DNA from: JAKAFX01 sp049965715
Lineage (GTDB): Archaea; Thermoplasmatota; Thermoplasmata; Thermoplasmatales; Thermoplasmataceae
Length of the DNA stretch: 38,851 bases
Assembly: GCA_049965715.1 (NCBI GenBank)
Contig: JBMFWA010000013.1
Coordinates: 1-38,851, forward strand
Reading direction: 5' to 3'
A program made the translations under genes and the position numbers. Of this stretch, positions 1 through 8,511 are shown in pieces; positions within the stretch are counted from its first letter, which is position 1; each line of letters begins with the position of its first letter. The notes under the pieces are model-generated. The model was not told the origin of the DNA. It did not search any database and saw only the letters and a list, made by a program, of their open reading frames with translations.

Positions 1-61
1 GCCTCATTCAATTCCTCATTTAATATATATTTAACACTATAAGACAACTTTGTCTCACTAT

Positions 62-328
62 TTAAGGGGGCAGACCAAGATCATCTATGCCGATGTTCCT
101 CTGATATCTGTCAAAGAGGGCGGTCTGGAATTCATTATCCCTGTCTCTTGGAACCCTGAGATCATTGATCCTGCCGTACCTGGTTCCAAGATCTCTTTCA
201 TAATATCCATTTCTTGATCCATGATTCTCCTCAAGGAATGCCTGAATCTCTCCCTTCATGAGAGATTCCATGAAGTCCTTCACTGTGGATCTAACTATTT
301 CAGATATCTTTTTATCCAGTTCTTCCAT
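62..328 (-). pseudogene. IS256-family transposase, N-terminal fragment
   Basis: The 88 residues match the usual beginning of mutator-type (IS256) transposases: a helical start with a KDFMESLMKGE-like segment, then E-x-NGYYERDLGTRYG, then the LRVPRDRDNEFQTALFDRYQR motif and IDDL. In full-length members of about 400 residues, IDDL is followed by a segment such as IISLYSKG and then the DDE catalytic domain. Here it runs into GLPP and a stop, so all catalytic residues are absent and it cannot be an active transposase. It could still bind terminal repeats, since the N-terminal part of this family holds the DNA-binding region; that is speculation. Confidence 0.8.
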
Positions 329-408
329 TGTTTATTGCCTCCTGGGTCGTTCCTGGAGGCATCCTTTCATTTTTCATGAAATTTCTCTCATGATACAGGT
401 TCATTCCT

Positions 409-440
409 GATTTCTCTTACACAAAATTTAGGACACTATC
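409..440. repeat. IS256-type terminal inverted repeat (one end)
   Basis: This is the outer end of the element on the transposase-start side. On the minus strand it reads GATAGTGTCCTAAATTTTGT followed by GTAAGAGAAATC. The resemblance to known IS256-family ends is from memory and has not been aligned. The mate is not clearly present in the window, and no flanking target duplication can be tested because the other junction is missing. Confidence 0.5.
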
Positions 441-469
441 TCTACCTGTATTCGGATATTACTGGAATT

Positions 470-2005
470 GTGAATGTTTCATACAACACGGTGGAAAACC
501 TTCCCGGATTTGGATCGTTTTCATATGGTATAGATGTTGAATACTTCTATACAGGAAACAACTACATATCTCACAACACGGTGCTCAATGGAGGCTCCGC
601 TTCTCATGGAATATACCTCTATGAGATGCTTGGTTTATTGGCTTTTGATAACCGCGTCAATAACACTAGTTATGCGTATTACATTTATGATAGCCCAGGG
701 GCATCATTATTCAACAATACGGCATCCAATTCATATTATGGATTATACTCTTATTATAATGAAAATTACTCATACTACAGCAACACATTCATCAACGACA
801 ATTACTCCTTGGTATCGTTTTACGATTACCTCGGGTACATATATGCAAATACATTAATGGACACACAGTCAAATGCTCCAACCACACTCTATTTCCTCTA
901 TCTGTATGAGCCCTATGGGACCTTAATGTTCTACCACAACAATTTCCTGAACGAGACAAAGAACTCAATGGTGAAGAACTATTACTATAACCCGTCCAAT
1001 TATCCGGTGTACATGAATGCACCGCTTCCCACAGGGGGTAACTACTGGTCCAACTACACTGGTTCGGGTTACAATGGAATCGGAACAACACCTATGCCAG
1101 TATACGGTTCACTCATGGACTATTATCCGCTGACCAGCAGATGGATCAGCCCGACCGTCACATTCATGGAAACAGGTCTGCCTCCAGGAACAGCCTGGTC
1201 TGTCTCTCTGGGATCAACCATGTATTCATCATCAGCCGGTTCCATTGTGTTCTCGCCCACAAATGGACAGTACATGAACGTATCATATTCCATATCACAT
1301 GTATCGGGATATGTTGCATCTACAGCTTCCGGAACAGTCTATCTGAATGGAATGAACAAGATCGTGACCGTATCGTTCACACCTTACACATATGCAGTCA
1401 CATTCACTGAAAGCAACCTCCCGTCCGGCACGACATGGTCTGTAACACTGAACGGCAACAAAGTCAACTCAAGTACATCCACAATTTCATTCAGTCTGTC
1501 CAACGGCACATACAACTACTCCATCGGAACAGTTACTGGATATAATACTGTCAATGATACGGGAACATTCCAGATAAATGGAGCCAGCAAGAGCATAAGC
1601 ATAAATTTTGTGCAGGACATGTATACCCTGGTGGTATCCGAAACCGGTCTTCCAGCCGGCATGGCATGGACAGTGAATGTTAGTGGCACATCAAGGACTA
1701 CAACATCCACTTCTGTAGATATTCAACTTGTTTCCGGAACGTACAATGTGAGTGTTTCAACCTCTTCCGACTACAATATCACTCTCTCTTCGCGTTCAGT
1801 CACTATCAATAACGCCAACGCCACGGTCAGTGTTGTCTTCAAGAATACAACCATACCGTCCAAGGCCACGAATTCAGGTGCCATATATGAGGGACTCGGG
1901 GCTGGAGTTGTTGTGGGAGCAGTAGTTGGAATACTTGGTACAATGATGTATTCCGGAACATGGATCTTCAGGAAATTCAGGAAGGGAAAGGGCGGTACTC
2001 AGTAA
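470..2005 (+). CDS. Surface protein: NosD-like beta-helix plus three ETGLP repeats, 5' truncated
   Basis: This is an exported, membrane-anchored surface protein. The first ~190 residues are Tyr/Asn-rich rungs with a repeating pattern (GIYLYE, GLYSYY, FLYLYE followed by xxNxF) typical of parallel beta-helix NosD/PbH1 domains. They end in a GGNYWSNYTG...DYYPLTS segment that commonly closes NosD domains. Residues ~230-460 are three ~75-80-residue ETGLPxGxxW repeats. A transmembrane segment lies near residues 475-497, then a basic tail (FRKFRKGKGG). The GTG at 470 is only the first possible start. The frame stays open upstream to 380 and looks homologous back to about 434-441 (YLYLYSDITG, another rung). 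No signal peptide is present, so the true 5' part was most likely removed by the adjacent insertion element. Ligand and role are unknown. Confidence 0.75.
   Translation: MNVSYNTVENLPGFGSFSYGIDVEYFYTGNNYISHNTVLNGGSASHGIYLYEMLGLLAFDNRVNNTSYAYYIYDSPGASLFNNTASNSYYGLYSYYNENYSYYSNTFINDNYSLVSFYDYLGYIYANTLMDTQSNAPTTLYFLYLYEPYGTLMFYHNNFLNETKNSMVKNYYYNPSNYPVYMNAPLPTGGNYWSNYTGSGYNGIGTTPMPVYGSLMDYYPLTSRWISPTVTFMETGLPPGTAWSVSLGSTMYSSSAGSIVFSPTNGQYMNVSYSISHVSGYVASTASGTVYLNGMNKIVTVSFTPYTYAVTFTESNLPSGTTWSVTLNGNKVNSSTSTISFSLSNGTYNYSIGTVTGYNTVNDTGTFQINGASKSISINFVQDMYTLVVSETGLPAGMAWTVNVSGTSRTTTSTSVDIQLVSGTYNVSVSTSSDYNITLSSRSVTINNANATVSVVFKNTTIPSKATNSGAIYEGLGAGVVVGAVVGILGTMMYSGTWIFRKFRKGKGGTQ
1157..1852 (+). repeat. 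Three tandem ETGLP-type beta-sandwich repeats
   Basis: Three tandem copies start at about 1157, 1397 and 1631. Each opens with an ETGLPPGTAW-like motif (copies read METGLPPGTAW, TESNLPSGTTW, SETGLPAGMAW), followed by SVxLxG, a Ser/Thr-rich strand and an NGTYxxS/YxI strand near the middle. The first two copies are about 80 and 78 residues, the third about 74. Repeats of this kind occur in extracellular proteins of Thermoplasmata, including thermopsin-type proteins. They are probably Ig-like stalk domains. The DNA copies are diverged, so this is an old duplication. Confidence 0.75.
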
Positions 2006-2050
2006 AAATTTTTTATTTTTATCTATAATATTATTACTCCAATTTTTTTA
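2006..2050 (+). terminator. T-rich archaeal-type terminator
   Basis: Directly after the surface protein stop there are T runs on the plus strand (ATTTTTTATTTTTA, then ATTTTTTTA around 2040-2048). Oligo-T tracts without a hairpin are the usual archaeal termination signal. It separates this gene from the exporter operon that follows. Confidence 0.45.
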
Positions 2051-2102
2051 ACGAGTCTTCAGTTTTTTGACATCTAAGAGGATTCCGAGCTCAGGTTTAA
2101 TG

Positions 2103-2114
2103 TTTATAAGTATA
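2103..2114 (+). promoter_or_regulatory. TATA box of the MFS exporter
   Basis: TTTATAAGTATA is centred about 28 nt before the ATG at 2136. This is the spacing expected for a leaderless archaeal transcript and is the main reason for choosing 2136 over upstream in-frame starts. Confidence 0.55.
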
Positions 2115-2135
2115 ATTGTTATACACCTAAACTAT

Positions 2136-3986
2136 ATGACCACGGAGGCCGCAACGGAAAAAAAGCATGGAATGCAATATAAATGGGTTGCGCTTTCAAA
2201 TACTACAATTGGCACCCTGATGGCAAGTATCAACAGCACAATCATCCTGATATCACTGCCGCCTATATTCAAGGGCATTGATCTCAATCCGCTTGCCGCA
2301 GATTCATTTGCATATCTTCTCTGGATACTGATGGGTTACAACATCATCACTGCAACGCTGCTTGTCACGTTTGGCAGACTTTCCGATATGTATGGCAGGA
2401 CAAGGCTGTTCAATCTGGGATTCGTAATCTTTACTATGGGTTCCATTTTGCTTTACCTCACTCCGGGCAAGGGAAGCACCGGAGCAATAGAACTTATAAT
2501 ATTCAGGCTGTTACAGGGTGCGGGTGCCGCATTCCTGTTTTCAAACAGTGCTGCAATTCTGACTGACGCCTTTCCGGTCAATGAAAGGGGAAAAGCGTTG
2601 GGATTGAACCAGGTTGCGTTTCTTGCAGGTTCTTTTATCGGTCTGATTCTGGGCGGGATTCTGGCGGTTATAAACTGGAGATATGTTTTCCTTGTCAGCG
2701 TTCCTGTTGGTGCTTTCGGGAGTATCTGGTCAATTCTCAAACTTAAAGACAATTCCAGAAAAAAAGGAGTCCAGAGAATAGACTATGTTGGAAATACTCT
2801 TTTCTCAGGCGGACTTACACTCGTCCTGATAGGCATCACTTACGGACTGATGCCTTATGGGTCGAGTATGATGGGCTGGAACAGTCCATGGGTTATTGCT
2901 GCATTCATCTCCGGGGGCGCAATGCTGATCGCCTTCCCATTTGTTGAGGCGAGGATTACAAATCCAATGTTTGATCTTTCACTCTTCAGGATAAGAGCAT
3001 TTACATTCGGAAACTTTGCAAGTTTTCTTTCTGCAATAGGAAGAGGAGGCGTGATGCTCATGCTTATAATTCTCCTGCAGGGGATATGGCTCCCTCTCCA
3101 TGGCTACAGTTATGCATCCACTCCCTTCTGGGCAGGAGTCTACATGGTGCCAATGACCGTGGGTTTCATTGTTATGGGGCCTATAAGTGGAGCGCTTTCT
3201 GACAGATACGGGGCGAGGTTCCTTGCAACCATGGGTATGGTCATATCTGCACTGGCATTTCTTCTTCTATCAATTATACCTTATAATTTCACTTATTTAG
3301 AATTCGGTGCATCACTTTTCATTCTCGGAACTGGTTCGGGAATGTTCGCCGCTCCAAACACCGCCGCAATAATGAATTCAGTTCCAACTGATGAGAGGGG
3401 AGTTGCCTCCGGAATGAGATCCACTCTAACAAACACAGGTCAGACCATAAGTCTTGGAATATTCTTCACCATTGTAATACTTGGTCTCGCTGCTTCACTT
3501 CCGTCGCATATCAGTGCTTCCATGGCCAGTGTTGGTGTTCCGCAGGGAATAATTTCTGTTTTTTCTGGACTTCCTCCAACTGGATCTCTGTTTGCTGCTT
3601 TCCTCGGCGAGGATCCCGTTAAGAGCGTTCTCATAACTCTCCCACCTGCACTTTTGGGGAATTATACCTCTACCAGCTGGTATTCAGCGATTACTGCAAG
3701 CGGATGGTTCCCGAATACAATTGCACCTGCATTTATGCCTTCCTTAAGACTCACATTTTACGCGGGGGCGATCCTTTCGGCTGTGGCAGCAGTTCTCTCC
3801 GCACTGAGAGGAAAGCGCTATGTGCATGAGGACAGGGAATCTACAACAGGAGTATCAAAGTCTGGCGCTTCCATTGGCGATGGATCGTATAATTTAAAGT
3901 CGCAGGTACCTATGCCCGATGGAGAAAGAAATGCGGCTCAAGACGGAATAACAATCGGAACGGGAAGTGCAAATGGTCAAAAATGA
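2136..3986 (+). CDS. MFS multidrug exporter, EmrB/QacA (DHA2) type
   Basis: This is a proton-coupled efflux permease of the major facilitator superfamily in the cell membrane. The frame gives 616 residues with about 14 hydrophobic spans, the size of the DHA2 (14-TMS) group. Motif A is visible as GRLSDMYGRTR after the second span, and a second copy, GALSDRYGAR, follows in the second half. A motif-C-like stretch, GSFIGLILGG, is also present. The frame is open upstream to 2067, but a TATA box lies 28 nt before the ATG at 2136, and the extra residues (MTSKRIPSSG...) look non-coding. The last ~50 residues form a hydrophilic Gly/Ser-rich tail. The stop overlaps the following MarR gene, a standard drug-pump and repressor pairing. 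The substrate cannot be read from sequence. Confidence 0.88.
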   Translation: MTTEAATEKKHGMQYKWVALSNTTIGTLMASINSTIILISLPPIFKGIDLNPLAADSFAYLLWILMGYNIITATLLVTFGRLSDMYGRTRLFNLGFVIFTMGSILLYLTPGKGSTGAIELIIFRLLQGAGAAFLFSNSAAILTDAFPVNERGKALGLNQVAFLAGSFIGLILGGILAVINWRYVFLVSVPVGAFGSIWSILKLKDNSRKKGVQRIDYVGNTLFSGGLTLVLIGITYGLMPYGSSMMGWNSPWVIAAFISGGAMLIAFPFVEARITNPMFDLSLFRIRAFTFGNFASFLSAIGRGGVMLMLIILLQGIWLPLHGYSYASTPFWAGVYMVPMTVGFIVMGPISGALSDRYGARFLATMGMVISALAFLLLSIIPYNFTYLEFGASLFILGTGSGMFAAPNTAAIMNSVPTDERGVASGMRSTLTNTGQTISLGIFFTIVILGLAASLPSHISASMASVGVPQGIISVFSGLPPTGSLFAAFLGEDPVKSVLITLPPALLGNYTSTSWYSAITASGWFPNTIAPAFMPSLRLTFYAGAILSAVAAVLSALRGKRYVHEDRESTTGVSKSGASIGDGSYNLKSQVPMPDGERNAAQDGITIGTGSANGQK

Positions 3987-4440
3987 AGATTATATCAATG
4001 TATGGAAGAATTACTCCATCTTATGGAAAGACATATTCAAGGCTGCAAATAAAGCCTATGGAAGCATAAATCTTACCGTGCTGGAATTTAAGGTGCTGGA
4101 CAACCTTTCCGAGCTTGGCCCTACAACAATGATAGATCTTGCGTCCTTGCTGTCGGTGACGCAGGCGTGGGTTACAAGTCTGACTGACAGACTTGAGGAA
4201 AGGGGCCTTGTGATCAGGGAGAGGAGCAGCAGTGACAGGAGGGTTATATTCGTCAACCTCACAGATTCAGGCAGAGTACTTCATGAGAAAGGTAAGGCAA
4301 TCCAGAAAAAGACCATGGAGGAAATTTTCGGAGTTCTTAACAGCAGCGAATTAAAAACATTCGATGCGTCTATCAACAAAATCAGATCAAAACTTGAGAA
4401 AAATGAGGATAAACAATCTCAAACTCAGCCTTCCGCCTGA
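3973..4440 (+). CDS. MarR-family transcriptional regulator
   Basis: This 155-residue winged-helix protein probably represses the exporter gene that it overlaps by 14 nt. The sequence shows the MarR layout: an N-terminal dimerisation helix (VWKNYSILWKDIF), a helix-turn-helix (MIDLASLLSVTQAWVTSLTDRLEERGLV), the wing with the typical DRR motif (RERSSSDRRVIFVNLTDSG), and a long C-terminal helix. The ATG at 3973 is preferred; a GTG two codons earlier is also possible. MarR proteins usually bind small aromatic or phenolic ligands, but none can be named here. Being distal in the operon fits autoregulation together with the pump. Confidence 0.88.
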   Translation: MVKNEDYINVWKNYSILWKDIFKAANKAYGSINLTVLEFKVLDNLSELGPTTMIDLASLLSVTQAWVTSLTDRLEERGLVIRERSSSDRRVIFVNLTDSGRVLHEKGKAIQKKTMEEIFGVLNSSELKTFDASINKIRSKLEKNEDKQSQTQPSA

Positions 4441-4548
4441 ATCTGTTTTGAAATCCTGCATTGGATACTATCATGAATTTCTGACCTGCAAATGTCACCA
4501 TAAAAGTCTTTATCTGAATGTTACCTATGCCGTAATACAGGATAATAG

Positions 4549-5520
4549 ATGATCAGACAGAAACAGGAGGGCAGCATATCCGGAATAGATAAAGGTCTCA
4601 CAATGCAGTGTGACATTGCATTCGGGTGGAACGACGCTTTGATTGATTTTCTCAGGAAACTCCCATTAAAAGTTCCAGGTTTTCTTTCCATCACGAAAGA
4701 AAAATCTGCGATCCGTTATTATGTGCCTGCTTCAGTTGAGTCCTCTGTTGATGTGAAACGCAACCTCACCATGCTTGGTGCAACAAAAATCAACGACCTC
4801 TGGATGGTGGAACAGGATGTGTCGAATACTCCAATCTCCGAGATAATAGAGTTATTCCTCAGTGTCAGATCTGTTGCTCTTGACATGGTGATGTTTGAGA
4901 GCGGGCATCTGAAGTTCAGGTTCAGGTTCCACTTAAATTATCTTGTAAAAATATCTGAAATCGTTTTGAAGAATGTTTCAGAAAACGATCTCTTTTCGGT
5001 TGAATACCTTGGGGAATCTTATGGTCTTCTCACCACGCTTAAGGAGATATCTTCCTTCGTTCCACTATCAGCTGTCGAGTTTCAGTTTGTGTTACCGCAT
5101 GCTTATGTAGCCGGCGCTGAAAATCCCTTCAGAGGCAAATGGATAAGAATAAGGAAGACGGATAGCGGTAGCATGAAATTCAGGCACATATATTATGCAC
5201 CGGAAGGACTGGTATCCGGTCACTCCAAAGATGTAGAGATAATTTCTGAACAGGATCATCTCTATGAGATGATCACAGAAAATCCACTGGTTGCCAATTT
5301 GATGAACGAAACTGAAAGTAAAAAAATTTACACGTTATGGATTAACCAGTATGATAACAACGCTATAATGGCCAGGGTGTGGCTGAATTCTGTATATGTG
5401 AAGGAATTTCTTGGTATCATTGATGGTGCCAGAAGGGAATTTGGAGAATGGGATATCTCTATAAGCATGGTAGGCACCCTGGAAGACATATTCAGCCGCT
5501 CAAAAATGAACTTTCTTTAG
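4549..5520 (+). CDS. Unrecognised protein (323 aa)
   Basis: I do not recognise this protein. It is soluble, with no signal peptide and no membrane span, and mixed alpha/beta in character. The segment GHLKFRFRFHLNYLVKISEIVL (residues ~118-139) looks like the sensory region of archaeal Bat/HTH_10-type regulators (a strand, then a helix), but no HTH_10 domain follows at the C terminus (DISISMVGTLEDIFSRSKMNFL). It may therefore be a stand-alone sensor of that kind; this is a weak inference. A later start at M19 (4603), preceded by AAAGGT, is also possible. It stands alone: 108 nt follow the MarR gene, and the downstream cyclophilin has its own promoter-like sequence. Confidence 0.7.
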   Translation: MIRQKQEGSISGIDKGLTMQCDIAFGWNDALIDFLRKLPLKVPGFLSITKEKSAIRYYVPASVESSVDVKRNLTMLGATKINDLWMVEQDVSNTPISEIIELFLSVRSVALDMVMFESGHLKFRFRFHLNYLVKISEIVLKNVSENDLFSVEYLGESYGLLTTLKEISSFVPLSAVEFQFVLPHAYVAGAENPFRGKWIRIRKTDSGSMKFRHIYYAPEGLVSGHSKDVEIISEQDHLYEMITENPLVANLMNETESKKIYTLWINQYDNNAIMARVWLNSVYVKEFLGIIDGARREFGEWDISISMVGTLEDIFSRSKMNFL

Positions 5521-5535
5521 CCGCAGTGCATAAGC

Positions 5536-5546
5536 AATTTTACATA
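5536..5546 (+). promoter_or_regulatory. TATA box of the cyclophilin gene
   Basis: AATTTTACATA is centred about 27 nt before the ATG at 5568. It supports that start over the longer open frame, which runs back into the previous gene. Confidence 0.45.
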
Positions 5547-5567
5547 CTATCCAGTGATTATGGTAAC

Positions 5568-6026
5568 ATGACTAAGGCAGTTCTGGAAACAAGTATGGGT
5601 GATATTGTTATTGATCTTTTCGAGAAGGAGATGCCAATAACAGCTGGAAATTTCAGAAAGCTTGTGGAAAAGGGGTTTTATGACGGTGTAATTTTTCACA
5701 GAGTGATACCAGATTTCATGATCCAGGGAGGAGATCCAACTGGAACCGGAATGGGAGGCCCGGGTTACGTTATAAAGGATGAGTTTTCCAGGAATAACAG
5801 CAACAAGAGAGGAACAATTTCTATGGCTAATGCCGGTCCGAATACTGGAGGTTCACAGTTTTTCATAAATATCGTAGATAATAATTACCTGGATTCCAAG
5901 CACCCTGTCTTTGGAAAGGTTGTTACAGGCATAGAGGTTGCTGACGCCATCAGTAAAGTGGATAGAAACAGGAATGACCGGCCCCTGGTTGACGTGGTGA
6001 TCAAGAAGGCCAGAATTATGGAGTGA
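5568..6026 (+). CDS. Cyclophilin-type peptidyl-prolyl cis-trans isomerase
   Basis: This cytosolic proline isomerase assists protein folding. The 152 residues form a minimal cyclophilin. The active-site motif FHRVIPDFMIQGGD lies at residues 43-56 (Arg45, Phe50, Met51, Gln53 correspond to the catalytic set). It is followed by GTGMGGPGY, SQFFI and NNYLDSKHPVFGKV. The position that is Trp in human CypA is Tyr here, as in many prokaryotic members that bind cyclosporin weakly. The open frame extends 40 codons upstream inside the preceding gene; the ATG chosen gives the usual N terminus (MTKAVLETSMGDI) and has a TATA box. It is monocistronic and convergent with the ABC exporter genes. Confidence 0.93.
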   Translation: MTKAVLETSMGDIVIDLFEKEMPITAGNFRKLVEKGFYDGVIFHRVIPDFMIQGGDPTGTGMGGPGYVIKDEFSRNNSNKRGTISMANAGPNTGGSQFFINIVDNNYLDSKHPVFGKVVTGIEVADAISKVDRNRNDRPLVDVVIKKARIME

Positions 6027-6123
6027 GCACTCCAGCATATACCTTTAAACCCAACATTTCTGTCAGATTGGTAAACTATAAACACCTTTTTCCAGGGTTA
6101 TGCTGCAGAGTAATCAAAGCATT

Positions 6124-6903
6124 TCAGACTACGCCTACACGGACCTTCCTGTATACGAGCAGTGCGACGATAAATATCAAAACAGTTTCAACAATCAACA
6201 CAACCTGTTGAAGGACCACCCCAGCAGTCATGGTGGAATAGTAACCCGAGCGGATGGCATTTGAGGTGTATGTGAGCGGATTGATATAAAAGAGATCCCT
6301 GAGCGACACTGGTGTGCTGCTGGTTATTGGATAGAACACCGTGCTGGCAAAATTTGCAAAGAAAAGTATTATGATCTGTATGCTGTTGTACATCTGGTTG
6401 GATCGCACCACAGCGGCAAGAGAAAGTAGAACAAGTCCCCAGAAGAGTGAACCAAGTATCACATTCCCGAAGATGGTCAGCCATCCCATTATGCTGATAT
6501 ACTGGAAATGAACCACAAAGAGTGAAACGACAAGCATAATGCCGGCGCCGAATACTGCGAAAACAATGGTCGTGAAAATTATGCCAAGTAAGTATTCAGA
6601 CCTGGTGTATGGAAGGGAAAGGATCTGCTCGAACATACCGTACCGCCGGTCAGACCATAGAAGGCTGCCAGCAACTGCACCAGCAGTGAGAGTCTCAAAA
6701 GCAACTATTCCCGGCGATATAAAAGATCTATAGTCAACGCTGGAGGTCCCTACACTTATCCCGGAAACTATAGAGTTGAACATATATCCCATGAATATGA
6801 GGTACATCGACGGCATTGCCAGAAGAAATATCAGTGTGCCGGGGTCCATGTTCACCCTGATATTCCTTATCATGAGTTTGAATGAATTGTACAGGCTGAT
6901 CAT
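6124..6903 (-). CDS. ABC-2 type transporter permease
   Basis: This is the membrane subunit of an ABC exporter, 259 residues with six hydrophobic spans in the ABC-2 layout: an N-terminal amphipathic start (ISLYNSFKLMIRNIRVNMDPG), then spans, then a short conserved region with Leu-Pro-Tyr-Thr-Arg-x-Glu (LPYTRSEYLLG). Its ATG overlaps the stop of the ATPase gene (TAATG), so the two are translationally coupled and form one transporter, probably a dimer of each subunit. The family exports drugs, lipids or polysaccharides; the substrate is not evident. The gene ends 97 nt from the convergent cyclophilin. Confidence 0.9.
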   Translation of the reverse strand: MISLYNSFKLMIRNIRVNMDPGTLIFLLAMPSMYLIFMGYMFNSIVSGISVGTSSVDYRSFISPGIVAFETLTAGAVAGSLLWSDRRYGMFEQILSLPYTRSEYLLGIIFTTIVFAVFGAGIMLVVSLFVVHFQYISIMGWLTIFGNVILGSLFWGLVLLSLAAVVRSNQMYNSIQIIILFFANFASTVFYPITSSTPVSLRDLFYINPLTYTSNAIRSGYYSTMTAGVVLQQVVLIVETVLIFIVALLVYRKVRVGVV

Positions 6904-7865
6904 TATGCTGCCACCTCAGAATCTTCTTTTATAGTTTTCAGGAACACATCCTCAAGCGTTACGGAACGGATATTCAGCCAGCTGATTGCAATGCCATTTT
7001 CCCTTGATTTTTCAAGCAACAGCTTGATTGAACCCTCCTGATCGGACGTCACAATCTTGTAAGGTTCCCCTTCTCCCTTGGGAGGATCAATGTTTGCGTT
7101 TTTCATGCCGTCCAGTATATTTCCAGCATTCCCATCGAAAATCACCTCTATTGTTTTGAGACCGGAGTAGCTCTTCTTAAGGCTTGATATTGTATCCTGT
7201 GCCAGTATCTTACCAGTATTCATAATAGCAACCCTGTCGCAAAGAAACTCAGCCTCTTCAAGGTTGTGCGTTGTGAAAAGAACAGTCAGCCCATCTTTGG
7301 TCCTTTCCTTTATCATTTCGAGTATGTTCCTTCTCGTTAGCGGATCAAGCCCCACCGTGGGCTCGTCCAGGAAAAGCAGATCCATGTCATGAATGAATTC
7401 CCGTGCAACCTGCACCCTTCTTTTCTGCCCTCCCGAAAGGTCCCACATCCTTTTTTTTCTGTCTTTGTCCAGTTCGAAAAGCGCTATCAGTTCCTCCTTT
7501 CTCTTTTCCCGAACACTCTTCTCCACATTCCATATGTATCCGTAAATGTCAAAACTCTTTTCGACAGTAGTGAAATCAAAAGAATCATCCTGGAGCACAA
7601 CACCAATCCTCGATCTAAGCCGGTTGCCGGCCTTTGCCGGATCCATTCCCAGTACAGAGATATTTCCAGAAGTTGCTCGTATAAGCGAAGTCAGTATCTT
7701 TATTGTTGTGGTCTTACCAGCTCCGTTTCTTCCAAGCAGACCATATATTTCACCGTTTCTGACATCGAAGGAAATATCATCCACAACGAATTTCTTTCCG
7801 TCATAGGAATGCTTGAGATTCTGAACACGGATAGCGTTCCCCTCGTAGGTCATATCAAACCTCAT
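6903..7865 (-). CDS. ABC transporter ATP-binding protein (drug/ABC-2 type)
   Basis: This ATPase subunit energises the permease encoded immediately downstream. The 320 residues show Walker A GRNGAGKTT (residues 45-53), the signature LSGGQKRRVQVAREF, Walker B LLFLDEPTVGLD, and the H-loop FTTHNLEEAEFLCD. A ~90-residue C-terminal extension (GNAGNILDGMKNANID...) is typical of the DrrA/CcmA-like group that pairs with ABC-2 permeases. Two near starts are possible (M1 or M5); M1 has AAGGA just upstream. The pyrophosphatase gene lies 57 nt upstream on the same strand and may share a transcript. Confidence 0.93.
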   Translation of the reverse strand: MRFDMTYEGNAIRVQNLKHSYDGKKFVVDDISFDVRNGEIYGLLGRNGAGKTTTIKILTSLIRATSGNISVLGMDPAKAGNRLRSRIGVVLQDDSFDFTTVEKSFDIYGYIWNVEKSVREKRKEELIALFELDKDRKKRMWDLSGGQKRRVQVAREFIHDMDLLFLDEPTVGLDPLTRRNILEMIKERTKDGLTVLFTTHNLEEAEFLCDRVAIMNTGKILAQDTISSLKKSYSGLKTIEVIFDGNAGNILDGMKNANIDPPKGEGEPYKIVTSDQEGSIKLLLEKSRENGIAISWLNIRSVTLEDVFLKTIKEDSEVAA

Positions 7866-7922
7866 TCTATTCCTTTAGATAAACTATTTTCAGAATCGGC
7901 CTTAAAACAACGTGCCGGAGAT

Positions 7923-8462
7923 TCACTCCTTCTTTTCAAAGAGTTTCCTGTAACCTTCCATTGATTCATATATTTCTGCAATGGCTTCTGATTTATCTCC
8001 CCATCCAAGCACTTCCGTTTTCTTGTTTTCAAGAATCTTGTAGGTTTCAAAGAAATTGGCAATCTCCTTTAGGATATGCTCCTGCAGATCGTTCAGAGTT
8101 GTGATCTTTCTGTAAACCGGATCTCCTTTGGCGACAGTCACAAGTTTGTTGTCCTTCACCCCTCCATCGATCATCCTCATTATTCCAATGGGCCTTGCGT
8201 TCACAATTATTCCGGGATATGTACCCTCGGAGATCAGGACAAGGGCATCTATAGGATCACCATCGCTGTAATAGGTTCTTGGCACAAGACCGTAATCCAC
8301 AGGATATACCACAGATGAATGCAACACCCTATCCAGTATTATTCCGCCGTATTCCTTTGCAATTTCATATTTATTCTTGCTGCCCTTCGGAGTTTCCACT
8401 ATGACAAACAAATCCTCGGGAGGATCAGGTCCGGTGGGCACGGAATGCCAGTAACTTTCCAT
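7923..8462 (-). CDS. ppa: Inorganic pyrophosphatase, soluble class I
   Basis: Hydrolyses pyrophosphate to phosphate in the cytosol, pulling biosynthetic reactions forward. The 179 residues have the usual length for the prokaryotic class I enzyme. The signature DGDPID sits at residues 67-72. Other family residues in place are Glu23, Lys31, Arg45, Tyr57 and the GDKSEAIAEI segment near the C terminus. It is upstream of the ABC exporter pair on the same strand. No functional link is evident, and the enzyme is a housekeeping one. Confidence 0.95.
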   Translation of the reverse strand: MESYWHSVPTGPDPPEDLFVIVETPKGSKNKYEIAKEYGGIILDRVLHSSVVYPVDYGLVPRTYYSDGDPIDALVLISEGTYPGIIVNARPIGIMRMIDGGVKDNKLVTVAKGDPVYRKITTLNDLQEHILKEIANFFETYKILENKKTEVLGWGDKSEAIAEIYESMEGYRKLFEKKE

Positions 8463-8511
8463 ATCTTACGCGTCCATATGTCCTTACATTAAAAATATCT
8501 TTTCAATTGGC

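Larger units (their letters stand above)
62..440 (-). mobile_element. IS256-family element, transposase-start end only
   Basis: The stretch holds the start of an IS256-type transposase and one terminal repeat. Read leftwards from position 440, the end begins GATAGTGTCC and continues with TTTTGTGTAAGAG. This resembles the IS256-family terminal repeat pattern (GATA, then GTCC, then TTGTGTAA), as I recall it. The transposase breaks off after 88 residues, so the element is a deletion remnant or a badly assembled copy at a contig edge. A weakly similar sequence near 34-55 could be a decayed opposite end, but I cannot establish that. The outer end at 440/441 sits directly against an open reading frame of a surface protein. 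Confidence 0.65.

Noticed and set aside
1..61. Possible opposite end of the IS256 element (ACTATAAGACAACTTTGTCT)
   Set aside because: Only loosely similar to the end at 409-440, with gaps needed; I could not confirm it as an inverted repeat.
4364..4552. Open frame of 62 codons across the MarR gene end
   Set aside because: It overlaps MarR in another frame for most of its length and has no promoter or motif; the remaining gap before 4549 seems non-coding.
7389..7964. Plus-strand open frame of 191 codons antisense to the ABC ATPase
   Set aside because: It lies wholly opposite well-supported ABC ATPase coding sequence and has no recognisable motif.
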